DNA from: an uncultured bacterium
GTDB taxonomy: Bacteria; Patescibacteriota; Dojkabacteria; SC72
DNA length: 31,316 nt
Direction: 5' to 3'
Assembly (NCBI GenBank): GCA_937899155.1
Contig: CALDJM010000039.1
Coordinates: 1-31,316 of the forward strand
Of the stretch, positions 8,989-15,586 are shown piece after piece. The notes beneath the pieces were generated by a model. It worked only from the letters and a program-made list of their open reading frames with translations, ran no database searches and had not been told where the DNA came from. The translations under genes and the position numbers were made by a program. Positions within the stretch are counted from its first letter, which is position 1, and each line of letters starts with the position of its first letter.

Positions 8989-10095
8989 ATGTCAATTAAA
9001 AGATCACACTCACTTTCAGTTGGTGTTGTAGGCTTACCCAATGTTGGTAAATCTACAATATTCAACTCATTAACAAAACTAACAGTACCTGCTGAGAACT
9101 TTCCTTTCTGTACTATAGATAAGAATGTTGGAGTTGTAGGTATACCAGATAGTAACCTTGATCTTTTAGCTAACCACTATGAAGCTGAAAAGGTTGTTCC
9201 TAGTGCAATGACATTTGTTGATATCGCAGGATTAGTAAAAGGAGCATCTAAGGGTGAGGGCTTAGGTAATCAATTCCTTTCTCATATTAGAGAAGTTGAT
9301 GTAATAATGTATGTTTTGAGAGCTTTTGAAAGTGAAAATATTGTACATGTATATGAACGAATCAATCCAATTGAAGATTTCGAAATAGTGCAATCAGAAT
9401 TGATACTAAAAGATATTGAAAGTGTAGAGAAGAGATTACATGCTGTTGAGAAATTAAAGAGGTCAGGAGATGAGAAAGGTGTAAGAGAGTATGAGGTATT
9501 AGAGAAAGTAATGAAAGAGCTTAATGAAGGTATCCCTGTTATTGATATGAAGCTTAATGAAGAGGAACAGGAGAGTATTCATGACCTATTTCTGCTTACA
9601 AACAAAAAAAGAATGTTTATCCTAAACTACAAAGAGGGTATTGGAAGAGATAGAGTAGAGGAGTGGAAAAAAGAATTAGAAGGGAAAACAGGAGATATTG
9701 TTTTAATTGTAGATGTTAAGTTTGTCGGTGAAATGGCGACTATGTCTGAAGGACAAATTGATGAGTATGTATCTATGTTAGATGAAAAGCCTGACTTAGC
9801 AGGCGATATTATTAAAGCTGCCTATGACACACTTAATCTTTTAACTTTCTATACAGGTTCTAAGAAAGAGTGTAATGCTTGGTGTATACAAAAAGGTGCT
9901 ACTGCGAAAGAAAGTGCTGGTGCTATCCATACAGATTTAGAGCAAGGTTTTGTCACAGCAGATGTAGTTAATGTTAGAGAGATGATAGAGGCTGGTGGTT
10001 GGGCAGAAGCAAAAGAGAAGGGTATTGTAAAAAACGTTGGTAAGGAGCATATTATTGAAGATGGTGACTACATGGTTGTCTTAGCAAACAAGTAG
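8989..10095 (+). CDS. ychF: Redox-regulated ATPase/GTPase YchF (Ola1)
   Basis: It is a TRAFAC-class P-loop NTPase of the Obg-related YchF/Ola1 family, a ribosome-associated ATPase conserved across life. G1 is GLPNVGKST (residues 15-23), G3 is DIAGLVKGASKGEGLGNQFL, and the non-canonical G4 NxxE-type motif (FILNYKEG) replaces NKxD, which is why this family prefers ATP. A coiled-coil/helical region follows G3, and a TGS domain (LNLLTFYTGSKKECNAWCI onward) forms the C-terminus. The length of 368 aa is normal. The start gives about 7 residues more than most homologues and is fixed by the TATAAT box just upstream. Confidence 0.95.
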   Translation: MSIKRSHSLSVGVVGLPNVGKSTIFNSLTKLTVPAENFPFCTIDKNVGVVGIPDSNLDLLANHYEAEKVVPSAMTFVDIAGLVKGASKGEGLGNQFLSHIREVDVIMYVLRAFESENIVHVYERINPIEDFEIVQSELILKDIESVEKRLHAVEKLKRSGDEKGVREYEVLEKVMKELNEGIPVIDMKLNEEEQESIHDLFLLTNKKRMFILNYKEGIGRDRVEEWKKELEGKTGDIVLIVDVKFVGEMATMSEGQIDEYVSMLDEKPDLAGDIIKAAYDTLNLLTFYTGSKKECNAWCIQKGATAKESAGAIHTDLEQGFVTADVVNVREMIEAGGWAEAKEKGIVKNVGKEHIIEDGDYMVVLANK

Positions 10096-10125
10096 ACCTG
10101 GTTGGTATGGTTTCCCCTTATAGTT

Positions 10126-10147
10126 AAAGGACAGAGAGTCGTTTTTT
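10126..10147 (+). terminator. Weak intrinsic terminator after ychF
   Basis: A short imperfect hairpin (AAAGGAC pairing with GTCGTTT, one G-G mismatch, 5-base loop) runs into a T6 tract at 10142-10147, 31 bases after the ychF stop. The stem is weak. Confidence 0.3.
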
Positions 10148-10231
10148 AGGATTTTTTAATCTTATTATGGGTTGTTGGGGTTAATAAGTAGCTTTTTCAT
10201 ATCGAAAAGGTTTTAGTTAGACCCTATAGTG

Positions 10232-10240
10232 TGGTACAAT
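10232..10240 (+). promoter_or_regulatory. Extended -10 promoter in the ychF-rpsF interval
   Basis: TGG-TACAAT matches an extended -10 (TGn plus a 5/6 hexamer). It would start a transcript near 10247, just before the hairpins at 10252-10312. No ORF follows at leaderless spacing, so it would drive either a small RNA or a long rpsF leader. Confidence 0.35.
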
Positions 10241-10247
10241 AGAGTAT

Positions 10248-10312
10248 CTATGACACAAATGTGTCTAGGTTCTTTACCCAACGAGGGTATATATTCAAAA
10301 CATATACCCTCG
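10248..10312 (+). other. Hairpin-rich non-coding segment, candidate structured RNA
   Basis: The 321-base gap between ychF and rpsF contains two inverted repeats in this stretch. The first pairs GACACA with TGTGTC (10252-10265, 2-base loop). The second is a perfect 11-bp stem, CGAGGGTATAT with ATATACCCTCG (10282-10292 and 10302-10312), around a 9-base loop. No T tract follows the second stem, so it is not a classical terminator. An extended -10 box lies just upstream. It could be a small RNA, a protein-binding leader of the ribosomal operon or a DNA operator. I do not recognise a known family. The rest of the gap holds a weak terminator and the rpsF promoter. Confidence 0.35.
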
Positions 10313-10358
10313 GTATTCCCATATAATAAATACATATTTTCAATTATTTTACAAAACA

Positions 10359-10387
10359 TTGTCTTCTTGCTTTTTTTCTGTTAAAAT
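10359..10387 (+). promoter_or_regulatory. Sigma-70-type promoter of rpsF-ssb-rpsR
   Basis: TTGTCT (10359-10364), a 17-base spacer and TAAAAT (10382-10387) form a good promoter. The predicted start near 10394 leaves a short leader of about 23 bases carrying AAGG at 10404-10407, one of the few plausible ribosome-binding sites in the window. Confidence 0.6.
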
Positions 10388-10416
10388 CCTTCAGTGTTAA
10401 TTTAAGGTATATATAA

Positions 10417-10764
10417 ATGGCAAGCAAGCAATTGAATGATTACGAAATGATGATGGCTCTCAAGCCTTTATTACCAGATGACTTAAGGAAGAAATTGCAC
10501 AAAGAGTTTGTAGCATTCGTCCAAGAAGCTGGTGGTGAAGTTTTGGATGCTGATGTATGGGGTAAAAGATACTTAGCATATCCAATTAAAGGTCATAATG
10601 AAGGATATTATATTATCTATGACTTTAAAATTGGTCCAGAGCACATTGCAGAGATCAAGAGGATTATGCAATTAAAGCAAGAAATTTTAAGATTTATGAT
10701 AATACAGATTGAAAATGCAGATGAGGAAAGGAAAAGTATAAAGAAGAAGGAAATTGAGATTTAA
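10417..10764 (+). CDS. rpsF: 30S ribosomal protein S6
   Basis: The protein is the small-subunit S6, which binds 16S rRNA together with S18. The family fold is evident: NDYEMMMALKPLL at the start of strand 1, a helix, then WGKRYLAYPIKGHNEGYYIIYDF (the GKRxLAYPI signature) and the C-terminal strand LKQEILRFMIIQIE. The length of 115 aa is usual, with a short charged Lys/Glu tail. It is the first gene of the classical rpsF-ssb-rpsR operon and is followed by ssb after 60 bases. Confidence 0.93.
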   Translation: MASKQLNDYEMMMALKPLLPDDLRKKLHKEFVAFVQEAGGEVLDADVWGKRYLAYPIKGHNEGYYIIYDFKIGPEHIAEIKRIMQLKQEILRFMIIQIENADEERKSIKKKEIEI

Positions 10765-10824
10765 TCTAGATTTAATAATTGTAGGGTATAGTTATAGGTA
10801 AGTTAAATTATTATTTTTAAACAT

Positions 10825-11298
10825 ATGGCAGTAAGATCGTTAAATAAGGTTACCCTAATCGGGAATCTAACAAGAGATCCAGAGATGAGATATACCAACT
10901 CTGGTACTCCAGTTGTCACATTCGGAATGGCTACAAACAAGTCATGGAAGGATGAAGAAGGAGAAACAAAGGAATTAGCAGAGTTCCATAATCTAGTTGC
11001 ATGGAATAAGATGGCTGAGATTTGCCAGCAATTACTTGCAAAAGGTATGAAGGTATATATTGAGGGTTCTTTGAATACAAGGTCTTGGGAAGCAGAAGAT
11101 GGTTCTACAAGATATAAAACAGAGATTAGAGTAGAAGATATGATTCTTCTTGATAGTAAAGGTAAGCAGGGAGCAGGTATGGATAGTGAGGAAGCTCCAA
11201 AAGAAGAGAAGGCAGAGAAGAAAGCAAAAAAAGAAGAAGCAGAAGTTGAAACTCAGGAAGAAGATCAAGATCCTTTAGAAGAGGATTTACCATTTTAA
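10825..11298 (+). CDS. ssb: Single-stranded DNA-binding protein
   Basis: An N-terminal OB fold (LNKVTLIGNLTRDPEMRYT, VVTFGMATNKSW, EFHNLVAWNKMAEICQQLLAKGMKVYIEGSL) binds ssDNA during replication, repair and recombination. The linker is charged and repetitive (Lys/Glu-rich, about residues 118-150). The C-terminal tip EEDLPF is the acidic peptide that recruits partner proteins, slightly different from the common DDDIPF. The length of 157 aa is normal. It lies between the two ribosomal protein genes, as in most bacteria. No Shine-Dalgarno sequence is visible upstream of the ATG. Confidence 0.95.
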   Translation: MAVRSLNKVTLIGNLTRDPEMRYTNSGTPVVTFGMATNKSWKDEEGETKELAEFHNLVAWNKMAEICQQLLAKGMKVYIEGSLNTRSWEAEDGSTRYKTEIRVEDMILLDSKGKQGAGMDSEEAPKEEKAEKKAKKEEAEVETQEEDQDPLEEDLPF

Positions 11299-11317
11299 TT
11301 TAGTTACTATTTAAGGA

Positions 11318-11659
11318 ATGTCAGAGGAAGTAAAAGAGAAAGAAACAAAGAGTGAGGTTTCTTTAAATGATGTTTATGATGACAGAAGTATAACTGAAGA
11401 TGATAGTTATACAATGCAAAAGAGGAAACCAAGAAGAAAAAGGAGAATCATCCAAAACTTAAAGTGTCCTCTTTGTGAATCTGGAGTTAAAGAAGTTACA
11501 TACAAAGATGTATATCAGTTAAAGAAATTTACATCTGTTAGAGGTAAGATGATTTCTACTGAGAAGTCTGGAGTATGTCACAAACATCAAAGACAGGTAA
11601 AATTAGCTGTCAAAAGAGCAAGATATATGGCATTACTCCCTTATGCTTCCAATGAGTAG
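11318..11659 (+). CDS. rpsR: 30S ribosomal protein S18 with N-terminal extension
   Basis: The conserved S18 core is in the C-terminal half: YKDVYQLKKFTSVRGKM, then HQRQVKLAVKRARYMALLPY. The protein binds the central domain of 16S rRNA as a heterodimer with S6. An acidic, Ser/Glu-rich extension of about 35 residues precedes a basic stretch (KRKPRRKRR), making the protein 113 aa against about 75-80 aa in most bacteria. A CPLC motif and the later CHKH are a zinc-binding type (C+) arrangement. An intrinsic terminator follows 21 bases after the stop. Confidence 0.92.
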   Translation: MSEEVKEKETKSEVSLNDVYDDRSITEDDSYTMQKRKPRRKRRIIQNLKCPLCESGVKEVTYKDVYQLKKFTSVRGKMISTEKSGVCHKHQRQVKLAVKRARYMALLPYASNE

Positions 11660-11680
11660 TGTAAGAATTAGATTTGGATT

Positions 11681-11712
11681 AAGAGAGATTCGCAAGAGTC
11701 TCTCTTTTTTTT
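11681..11712 (+). terminator. Intrinsic terminator of the rpsF-ssb-rpsR operon
   Basis: AAGAGAGA (11681-11688) pairs perfectly with TCTCTCTT (11699-11706), with a 10-base loop, and runs into a T8 tract ending at 11712. Confidence 0.8.
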
Positions 11713-11749
11713 AAGAAGAATAATTGGTTGGGTAGGGTAGTCAGGAGAT

Positions 11750-11788
11750 TAATATAAAGAAAAAGAGGAGGTATTTCTACCCCCTCTT
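11750..11788 (-). terminator. Intrinsic terminator of the RRM gene
   Basis: Read on the minus strand, an 11-bp stem (one G-T pair) closes a GAAA tetraloop between 11788 and 11763, followed by TTTTC and TTT. It lies 25 bases after the RRM stop, facing the rpsR terminator, so the two convergent units are each closed. Confidence 0.8.
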
Positions 11789-11812
11789 AATTTACAAAAG
11801 TAGTATCGAGTT

Positions 11813-12073
11813 TTAGAACTCTTTCTTTTCCTCTCTTGCGATTGAGACATTGATGGCTCTCCCATCGACCTCTTTACCGTTGAGTTCATCAACAGCTTTC
11901 TGTGCCTCTTCCTCTGTGGACATAGTAACAAATCCAAAACCTTTAGATCTGTTCTTGATTCTGTCCATGATTACTACTGCTTCTTCAACAGTACCAATCT
12001 CGGAAAAAGCCTCCTTTAAGTCTTCATCTCTAAGATTCCAACTGAGGTTGCCTACAAACAATTTCTTACCCAT
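11813..12073 (-). CDS. RRM-domain RNA-binding protein
   Basis: A single RNA-recognition motif fills the 86-aa protein. RNP2 is LFVGNL (residues 5-10) and RNP1 is KGFGFVTM (residues 44-51), both with the aromatic residues that stack on RNA bases. The short tail is basic then acidic (AREEKKEF). Such single-RRM proteins occur in cyanobacteria and some CPR and act as RNA chaperones, often cold-induced. The promoter appears to be about 95 bases upstream, leaving a long AT-rich leader, which would fit post-transcriptional regulation. The start ATG lies right after a TATATATATAAA run. Confidence 0.92.
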   Translation of the reverse strand: MGKKLFVGNLSWNLRDEDLKEAFSEIGTVEEAVVIMDRIKNRSKGFGFVTMSTEEEAQKAVDELNGKEVDGRAINVSIAREEKKEF

Positions 12074-12167
12074 TGTTTATATATATAAAAATTAAAATCC
12101 GCTACACCACTAAATGGGAGATTACACTCTAAGCAGTCCGAAAAAGAAAGCTTCCATAGCTATCTAT

Positions 12168-12176
12168 ATTATACCA
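12168..12176 (-). promoter_or_regulatory. Extended -10 promoter of the RRM gene
   Basis: On the minus strand TGG-TATAAT is a perfect extended -10 box, with the start expected near 12161. The leader to the ATG at 12073 would be about 88 bases. It holds an 11-codon ORF beginning at 12157 (MEAFFFGLLRV, then TAA), which may be chance. Confidence 0.5.
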
Positions 12177-12213
12177 CAAAAATAGAGTTTCTAGCAAAAT
12201 TTGAATTAGTAAC

Positions 12214-12234
12214 ACTGACCTGGTCTGTCAATTT
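12214..12234 (-). repeat. Inverted repeat, left arm (operator-like)
   Basis: Read on the minus strand this arm begins AAATTGACAGACCAGGTC, identical over 18 bases to the right arm at 12361-12378 in the opposite orientation. Outward pairing continues for three more bases with one G-T pair. It holds a consensus TTGACA (12231-12226) and the palindromic core GACC-A-GGTC. A weaker -10-like ACTAAT sits 15 bases after TTGACA on the minus strand, so a second, divergent promoter is possible here. Confidence 0.75.
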
Positions 12235-12360
12235 ATGGTTACTAGGTAAGGTTTTTAGGACTCTTTTTAAAGGTAGTTAATCTTGCTATAAGTACTGACT
12301 ATCCTATAGAAATATTAAAAATCTGTTAAAAACGACTTTTAATACTTGTCACAAAAGAAA

Positions 12361-12381
12361 AAATTGACAGACCAGGTCGGT
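12361..12381 (+). repeat. Inverted repeat, right arm (operator-like)
   Basis: This is the plus-strand copy, perfect over 18 bases against the left arm. The core ACAGACCAGGTCGGT is a palindrome matching at 6 of 7 paired positions. It lies across the -35 box and spacer of the csoR-like promoter, where a bound repressor would block RNA polymerase. Confidence 0.75.
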
Positions 12382-12392
12382 TCATTTAAACT
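12364..12392 (+). promoter_or_regulatory. Promoter of the CsoR-like gene, overlapping the operator
   Basis: A consensus TTGACA (12364-12369), a 17-base spacer and TAAACT (12387-12392, 4/6) are followed 7 bases later by the ATG at 12400. This predicts a leaderless transcript. The spacer contains the GACC-A-GGTC core, suggesting autoregulation. Confidence 0.55.
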
Positions 12393-12399
12393 GTACTTT

Positions 12400-12618
12400 A
12401 TGAAGTATTCTAAGAAAATAGAAAACAGAATAAAGAGAGTGGAAGGACAGGTTGGTGGTGTTAGGAATATGATAGTAAAAGGTGATAGTGATAGTAGAGT
12501 GATGACTCAATTGCAAGCATGTATATCTTCTTTGGAAAGTCTTAAGACAGAGTTGGTCAAGCAACAGATGAAAGAATCTATGTTGGAAGATATTAAAGAG
12601 ACATTAGGTTTGAAGTAG
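12400..12618 (+). CDS. CsoR/RcnR/FrmR-family repressor without the usual ligands
   Basis: The start at 12400 (72 aa) is chosen because it fits the family N-terminus and the promoter. The longer frame from 12346 would begin upstream of the -35 box. The family signature IKRVEGQVGGVRNMI (from residue 11) is clear, followed by the long helix MTQLQACISSLESLKTEL. These all-helical tetramers bind DNA and are released by Cu(I), Ni/Co, persulfide or formaldehyde through a Cys at the start of helix 2 plus a His and a Cys. Here the aligned positions are Asp31, Gln and Ser, and the only Cys (C41) is elsewhere. The inducer is therefore unknown or the regulator does not sense metal. Its own promoter carries an operator-like palindrome. 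Confidence 0.78.
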   Translation: MKYSKKIENRIKRVEGQVGGVRNMIVKGDSDSRVMTQLQACISSLESLKTELVKQQMKESMLEDIKETLGLK

Positions 12619-12685
12619 GATTTCATACTGCCCCAAGAAATTTGGTATACTTGGAAATACCTGTATTTATTTTAGCTAGATTTTT

Positions 12686-13333
12686 ATGAAGATAAAAAAG
12701 ATTGGTTGGACTTCATTCCTAATTACTTCAAATGAACTTAATATTGTGACAGACCCTGTGTTACTGAAAGAGTCAGGGGCTAGTTTCCCTAAGGTAGAAG
12801 CAGATGTTTGCCTCTTTACTGAATGTGATATTCCTTCTGAAGGTGGAGTTTTAGAGAAGTATTCTCTTGAGGAGAAGGTTGTACCTGGTAAAAGAGGTGA
12901 GATAATGGAAATTTTCTCTCCAGGTGAATTTGAAGTTGGAGGTGTAATGATACGAAGAGGTTTGAATGAGGATTTTTATATTATTGATGAGAAGAACCTA
13001 AGAACATTGTATATGGGTATTGTTAGGAAAGATTTTGACCCTGAGTCTGTTAAAAACTTGGGAGATGTAGATGCTTTGATAGTACCTGTTGGGAATGGAG
13101 AAGATTATATTGACTATGAAAAGCTTGATAAAATCATCTCTAATGTTGATCCGGCTATTTTAATCCCTTGTGCATACAAAGGTGAGAGGAAAGATAGTGA
13201 AGGTCTTAAGAGTAGAGAGGAATTTATTAAACATTTTGGATATACAAATATTACTGATGAGGGGTTTGTTAATCTTAAAAAGAAGAGGGTAGAAGAAGAT
13301 CAAAAGAGTGTAGAGGTTGTTTTTCTTAAATAG
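12686..13333 (+). CDS. MBL-fold protein lacking zinc ligands
   Basis: The layout resembles small UPF0173-like metallo-beta-lactamase-fold proteins seen in CPR: an N-terminal IKKIGWTSFLI strand, then IVTDPV, FSPGEFEVGGVMIRRG in the middle and VDALIVPVG and ILIPCAY towards the end. The zinc motif HxHxDH should follow the ADVCLFT strand, but the sequence there is ECDIPSE, and no other His cluster exists. It is therefore probably not a metallohydrolase and may bind a ligand or partner. The length is 215 aa. It lies 67 bases after the CsoR-like gene and 9 bases before dnaB, so it may be transcribed with dnaB. Confidence 0.6.
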   Translation: MKIKKIGWTSFLITSNELNIVTDPVLLKESGASFPKVEADVCLFTECDIPSEGGVLEKYSLEEKVVPGKRGEIMEIFSPGEFEVGGVMIRRGLNEDFYIIDEKNLRTLYMGIVRKDFDPESVKNLGDVDALIVPVGNGEDYIDYEKLDKIISNVDPAILIPCAYKGERKDSEGLKSREEFIKHFGYTNITDEGFVNLKKKRVEEDQKSVEVVFLK

Positions 13334-13342
13334 AAATAATAA

Positions 13343-14662
13343 ATGAAAGGTAAACATCCACCACAAAATACAGATGTAGAAAAATCCCTTTTAGGGTGTA
13401 TGTTGATGGATAAAGATGCCATCATTACTGTTTCTTCTTGGCTTCTACCTGGTCATTTCTATGATTCAAAGCATATTGCTATATATTCAGCAATAATGGA
13501 TCTTTTTAATAATGCTTTGCCTGTAGATTTGGTTACAGTTGTAGATAAGTTAAAGAAGCAAAAGAAGTTAACAGTTGCAGGTGGTGCTGGTTATGTAGCA
13601 GAGTTAATGACAACTATTGCTACCTCTTCTCATGCAGAGGAGTATGCTGAGATTATTAAAGAGAGTGCAATTAGGAGAGGTTTGATATCAGCTGCTGGAC
13701 ATATTCAGGAGATAGCTTTTGATGAAGACAAACCAATTGATGAGGTTATAGATAAGTCAGAAAAGGAGATTTTTGATGTTGCACAGACAGGTACAAAGGT
13801 AAACTTTGTACATATAAAAGATCTTCTTAAAGAGGCATATGAAAGAGCAGAAAGGGCGGATAAGGATGAGGCTTATCTTGGAGTTTCTACGGGTTTTAAG
13901 GATTTAGACGAATTGTTGGGAGGGTTTCAGAAATCAGACCTTGTTATACTTGCTGCACGACCTTCTGTTGGTAAAACTGCTTTGGCATTGGATATGATGA
14001 GGCATGCTGCATTGGTAGATAAAAAGACTGTTGCTTTTTTCTCATTGGAAATGTCCAAGACACAGATTATGGAGAGATTTTTAGGTATGCAATCAGGAAT
14101 TCCTTTCTGGGAGATTCGAACAGGACGAATGACGGAGAAGAAGTTTATGAAGCTTGCAAGTACAATGGGAGAGTTGGGTGATGCAAATATATATATTGAT
14201 GACCAGGCTGGTCAGCATATTAACTCTTTGAGAACTAAAGCTAGAAGGTTAGCATTGGAAAGTGGTGTTGATATTATATTTGTAGACTATCTTCAGCTTA
14301 TGCAGGGTAATAATAGGGAGAGTAGGACATTGGAAGTGGGTGAAATTTCTCAAGGTTTAAAGAATATTGCAAAGGAGTTAGATGTTCCTGTAATAGCTCT
14401 GTCACAGCTCTCAAGAGCTATTGAGCAGAGACAGAGTAGAAGACCACAACTTTCTGACCTTAGAGAATCTGGTTCTATCGAGCAAGATGCTGATGTTGTT
14501 ATGTTTATAGACAGGGAAGAAACATGGAATCCAGAGACTGAGAATAAAGGTACGGGAGATTTAATAGTTGCAAAGCATAGGAATGGTCCTACAGGGGATA
14601 TTCGATTGGCCTTTATCCCAGAGATTGCAAGTTTCAGGAATTTGTATAAGGCAGGGAAATAA
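13343..14662 (+). CDS. dnaB: Replicative DNA helicase DnaB
   Basis: It is the hexameric 5'-3' helicase that unwinds DNA at the fork and binds primase. The N-terminal helical domain begins with PPQNTDVEKSLLGCMLMD, followed by a linker and a RecA-like domain: Walker A ARPSVGKTA (about residue 205), MERFLGMQSG, Walker B FVDYLQLMQ (about residue 313), the LSQLSRAIEQR motif with the QSRRPQLSDLRESGSIEQDAD region that carries the arginine finger, and a C-terminal KHRNGPTG. The length of 439 aa is normal and no intein is present. The gene follows the degenerate MBL gene at 9 bases without a Shine-Dalgarno sequence. Confidence 0.95.
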   Translation: MKGKHPPQNTDVEKSLLGCMLMDKDAIITVSSWLLPGHFYDSKHIAIYSAIMDLFNNALPVDLVTVVDKLKKQKKLTVAGGAGYVAELMTTIATSSHAEEYAEIIKESAIRRGLISAAGHIQEIAFDEDKPIDEVIDKSEKEIFDVAQTGTKVNFVHIKDLLKEAYERAERADKDEAYLGVSTGFKDLDELLGGFQKSDLVILAARPSVGKTALALDMMRHAALVDKKTVAFFSLEMSKTQIMERFLGMQSGIPFWEIRTGRMTEKKFMKLASTMGELGDANIYIDDQAGQHINSLRTKARRLALESGVDIIFVDYLQLMQGNNRESRTLEVGEISQGLKNIAKELDVPVIALSQLSRAIEQRQSRRPQLSDLRESGSIEQDADVVMFIDREETWNPETENKGTGDLIVAKHRNGPTGDIRLAFIPEIASFRNLYKAGK

Positions 14663-14682
14663 ATAGGTCGAACTCGTTAATC

Positions 14683-14711
14683 TTTCCAAAACATTCATTC
14701 TTTAGTATAAT
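14683..14711 (+). promoter_or_regulatory. Promoter of tRNA-Leu
   Basis: TTTCCA (14683-14688), a 17-base spacer and a perfect TATAAT (14706-14711) place the start about at base 14718, within two bases of the first tRNA nucleotide. Confidence 0.65.
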
Positions 14712-14719
14712 TCGCACAC

Positions 14720-14806
14720 GGTCGAGTGGTGGAACTGGCAGACACGCGGGACTCAAAATCCCGTGCTAGCAATAGCATGAGGGTTCAATTCCCTCCTCGA
14801 CCACCA
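14720..14806 (+). tRNA. tRNA-Leu (anticodon CAA)
   Basis: The acceptor stem GGTCGAG pairs with CTCGACC (14796-14802). The anticodon stem CGGGA/TCCCG encloses the loop CTCAAAA, with anticodon CAA at 14754-14756, reading UUG. A class II variable arm (TGCTA/TAGCA) and a T arm GAGGG/CCCTC with loop TTCAATT are all present. The 3' CCA is encoded (14804-14806), although the window also has a CCA-adding enzyme. Confidence 0.97.
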
Positions 14807-14825
14807 TAAAATAAGTAAGGGTGTT

Positions 14826-15557
14826 ATGGAAAAAGCCATTTTAAACTTCCTAGATGGTGTTGCAAAAATAGACTTCAAATTCGTTTGGTCTCTCTTTGGA
14901 ATAGCATTGATAGCTTTCTGGATTGTCGTACTGTATTGGGTATGGTTGGACTCTGGTGATAGGGTCGCCAATAAGGGTATTAGAATAGCATATGTCCTTT
15001 TAGCAACAGTCCTATTTATCCCTGGTTTAATCATATATCTATTAATTAGACCAAGTCAGACAATTGAAGAAATATATTGGGCTGATTTGGAAAGAAGATA
15101 TCTTAAATACGAAACAGCAGAGCTAGGAGATTGTCCAAGATGTGGAGCACAACTCTATCCAGGTTTTACATTCTGTCCAGATTGCAGATTAAGAATTAAG
15201 ATAAAGTGTTCTGTTTGTGAAGTTGAAATGGACAAGAAATATAAATTTTGTCCATCTTGTGGTAATGAAATGCACAAGAGAGTGAAAAAAGTTGAGGAAA
15301 CAGCTCCTTCAAAAGAGGTTATGCAGGAGCAAATTCAGGCTTCAAAAGATGAAGCAACAGAGGTTGTAGAATCTAATAAAGTAAGATATTCAGAGAGAAA
15401 AGGAGTCGCTGTAAAGTTCGGGGAAGCCATAATATCGTTGTATGATAAAGCATTTGGTAAAAAGAAAGAAGAGAAAGTTGAAAAAAGAAAAGAAGAGGTA
15501 ATACAGGCTATTAGAAGTAAAAAGAAAGGTAAAAATAAGAAGCACAAGAGAGAGTAG
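14826..15557 (+). CDS. Membrane protein with double zinc ribbon
   Basis: Two transmembrane helices (about residues 17-40 and 53-75) are followed by two zinc ribbons: CPRCGAQLYPGFTFCPDC and CSVCEVEMDKKYKFCPSC (about residues 100-155). The C-terminal third is Lys/Glu-rich and hydrophilic, ending in a strongly basic tail. The architecture is a membrane-anchored DZR protein with a cytoplasmic zinc module, common but uncharacterised in CPR. AAGGG 5 bases before the ATG is a possible ribosome-binding site. The gene begins 20 bases after tRNA-Leu and may share its promoter. Confidence 0.75.
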   Translation: MEKAILNFLDGVAKIDFKFVWSLFGIALIAFWIVVLYWVWLDSGDRVANKGIRIAYVLLATVLFIPGLIIYLLIRPSQTIEEIYWADLERRYLKYETAELGDCPRCGAQLYPGFTFCPDCRLRIKIKCSVCEVEMDKKYKFCPSCGNEMHKRVKKVEETAPSKEVMQEQIQASKDEATEVVESNKVRYSERKGVAVKFGEAIISLYDKAFGKKKEEKVEKRKEEVIQAIRSKKKGKNKKHKRE

Positions 15558-15586
15558 GTACAGTTTTGTGTTATTATTAAGGACAT

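Noticed and set aside
10405..10416. TATATA before rpsF as a leaderless -10 box
   Set aside because: A well-formed promoter with a 17-base spacer lies at 10359-10387, and AAGG is positioned as a ribosome-binding site, so this TATATA is just AT-rich leader.
12214..12381. A MITE-like element with 21-bp terminal inverted repeats
   Set aside because: No target-site duplication flanks the arms, the inside has no transposon remnant, and the arms carry promoter and operator features that fit local regulation better.
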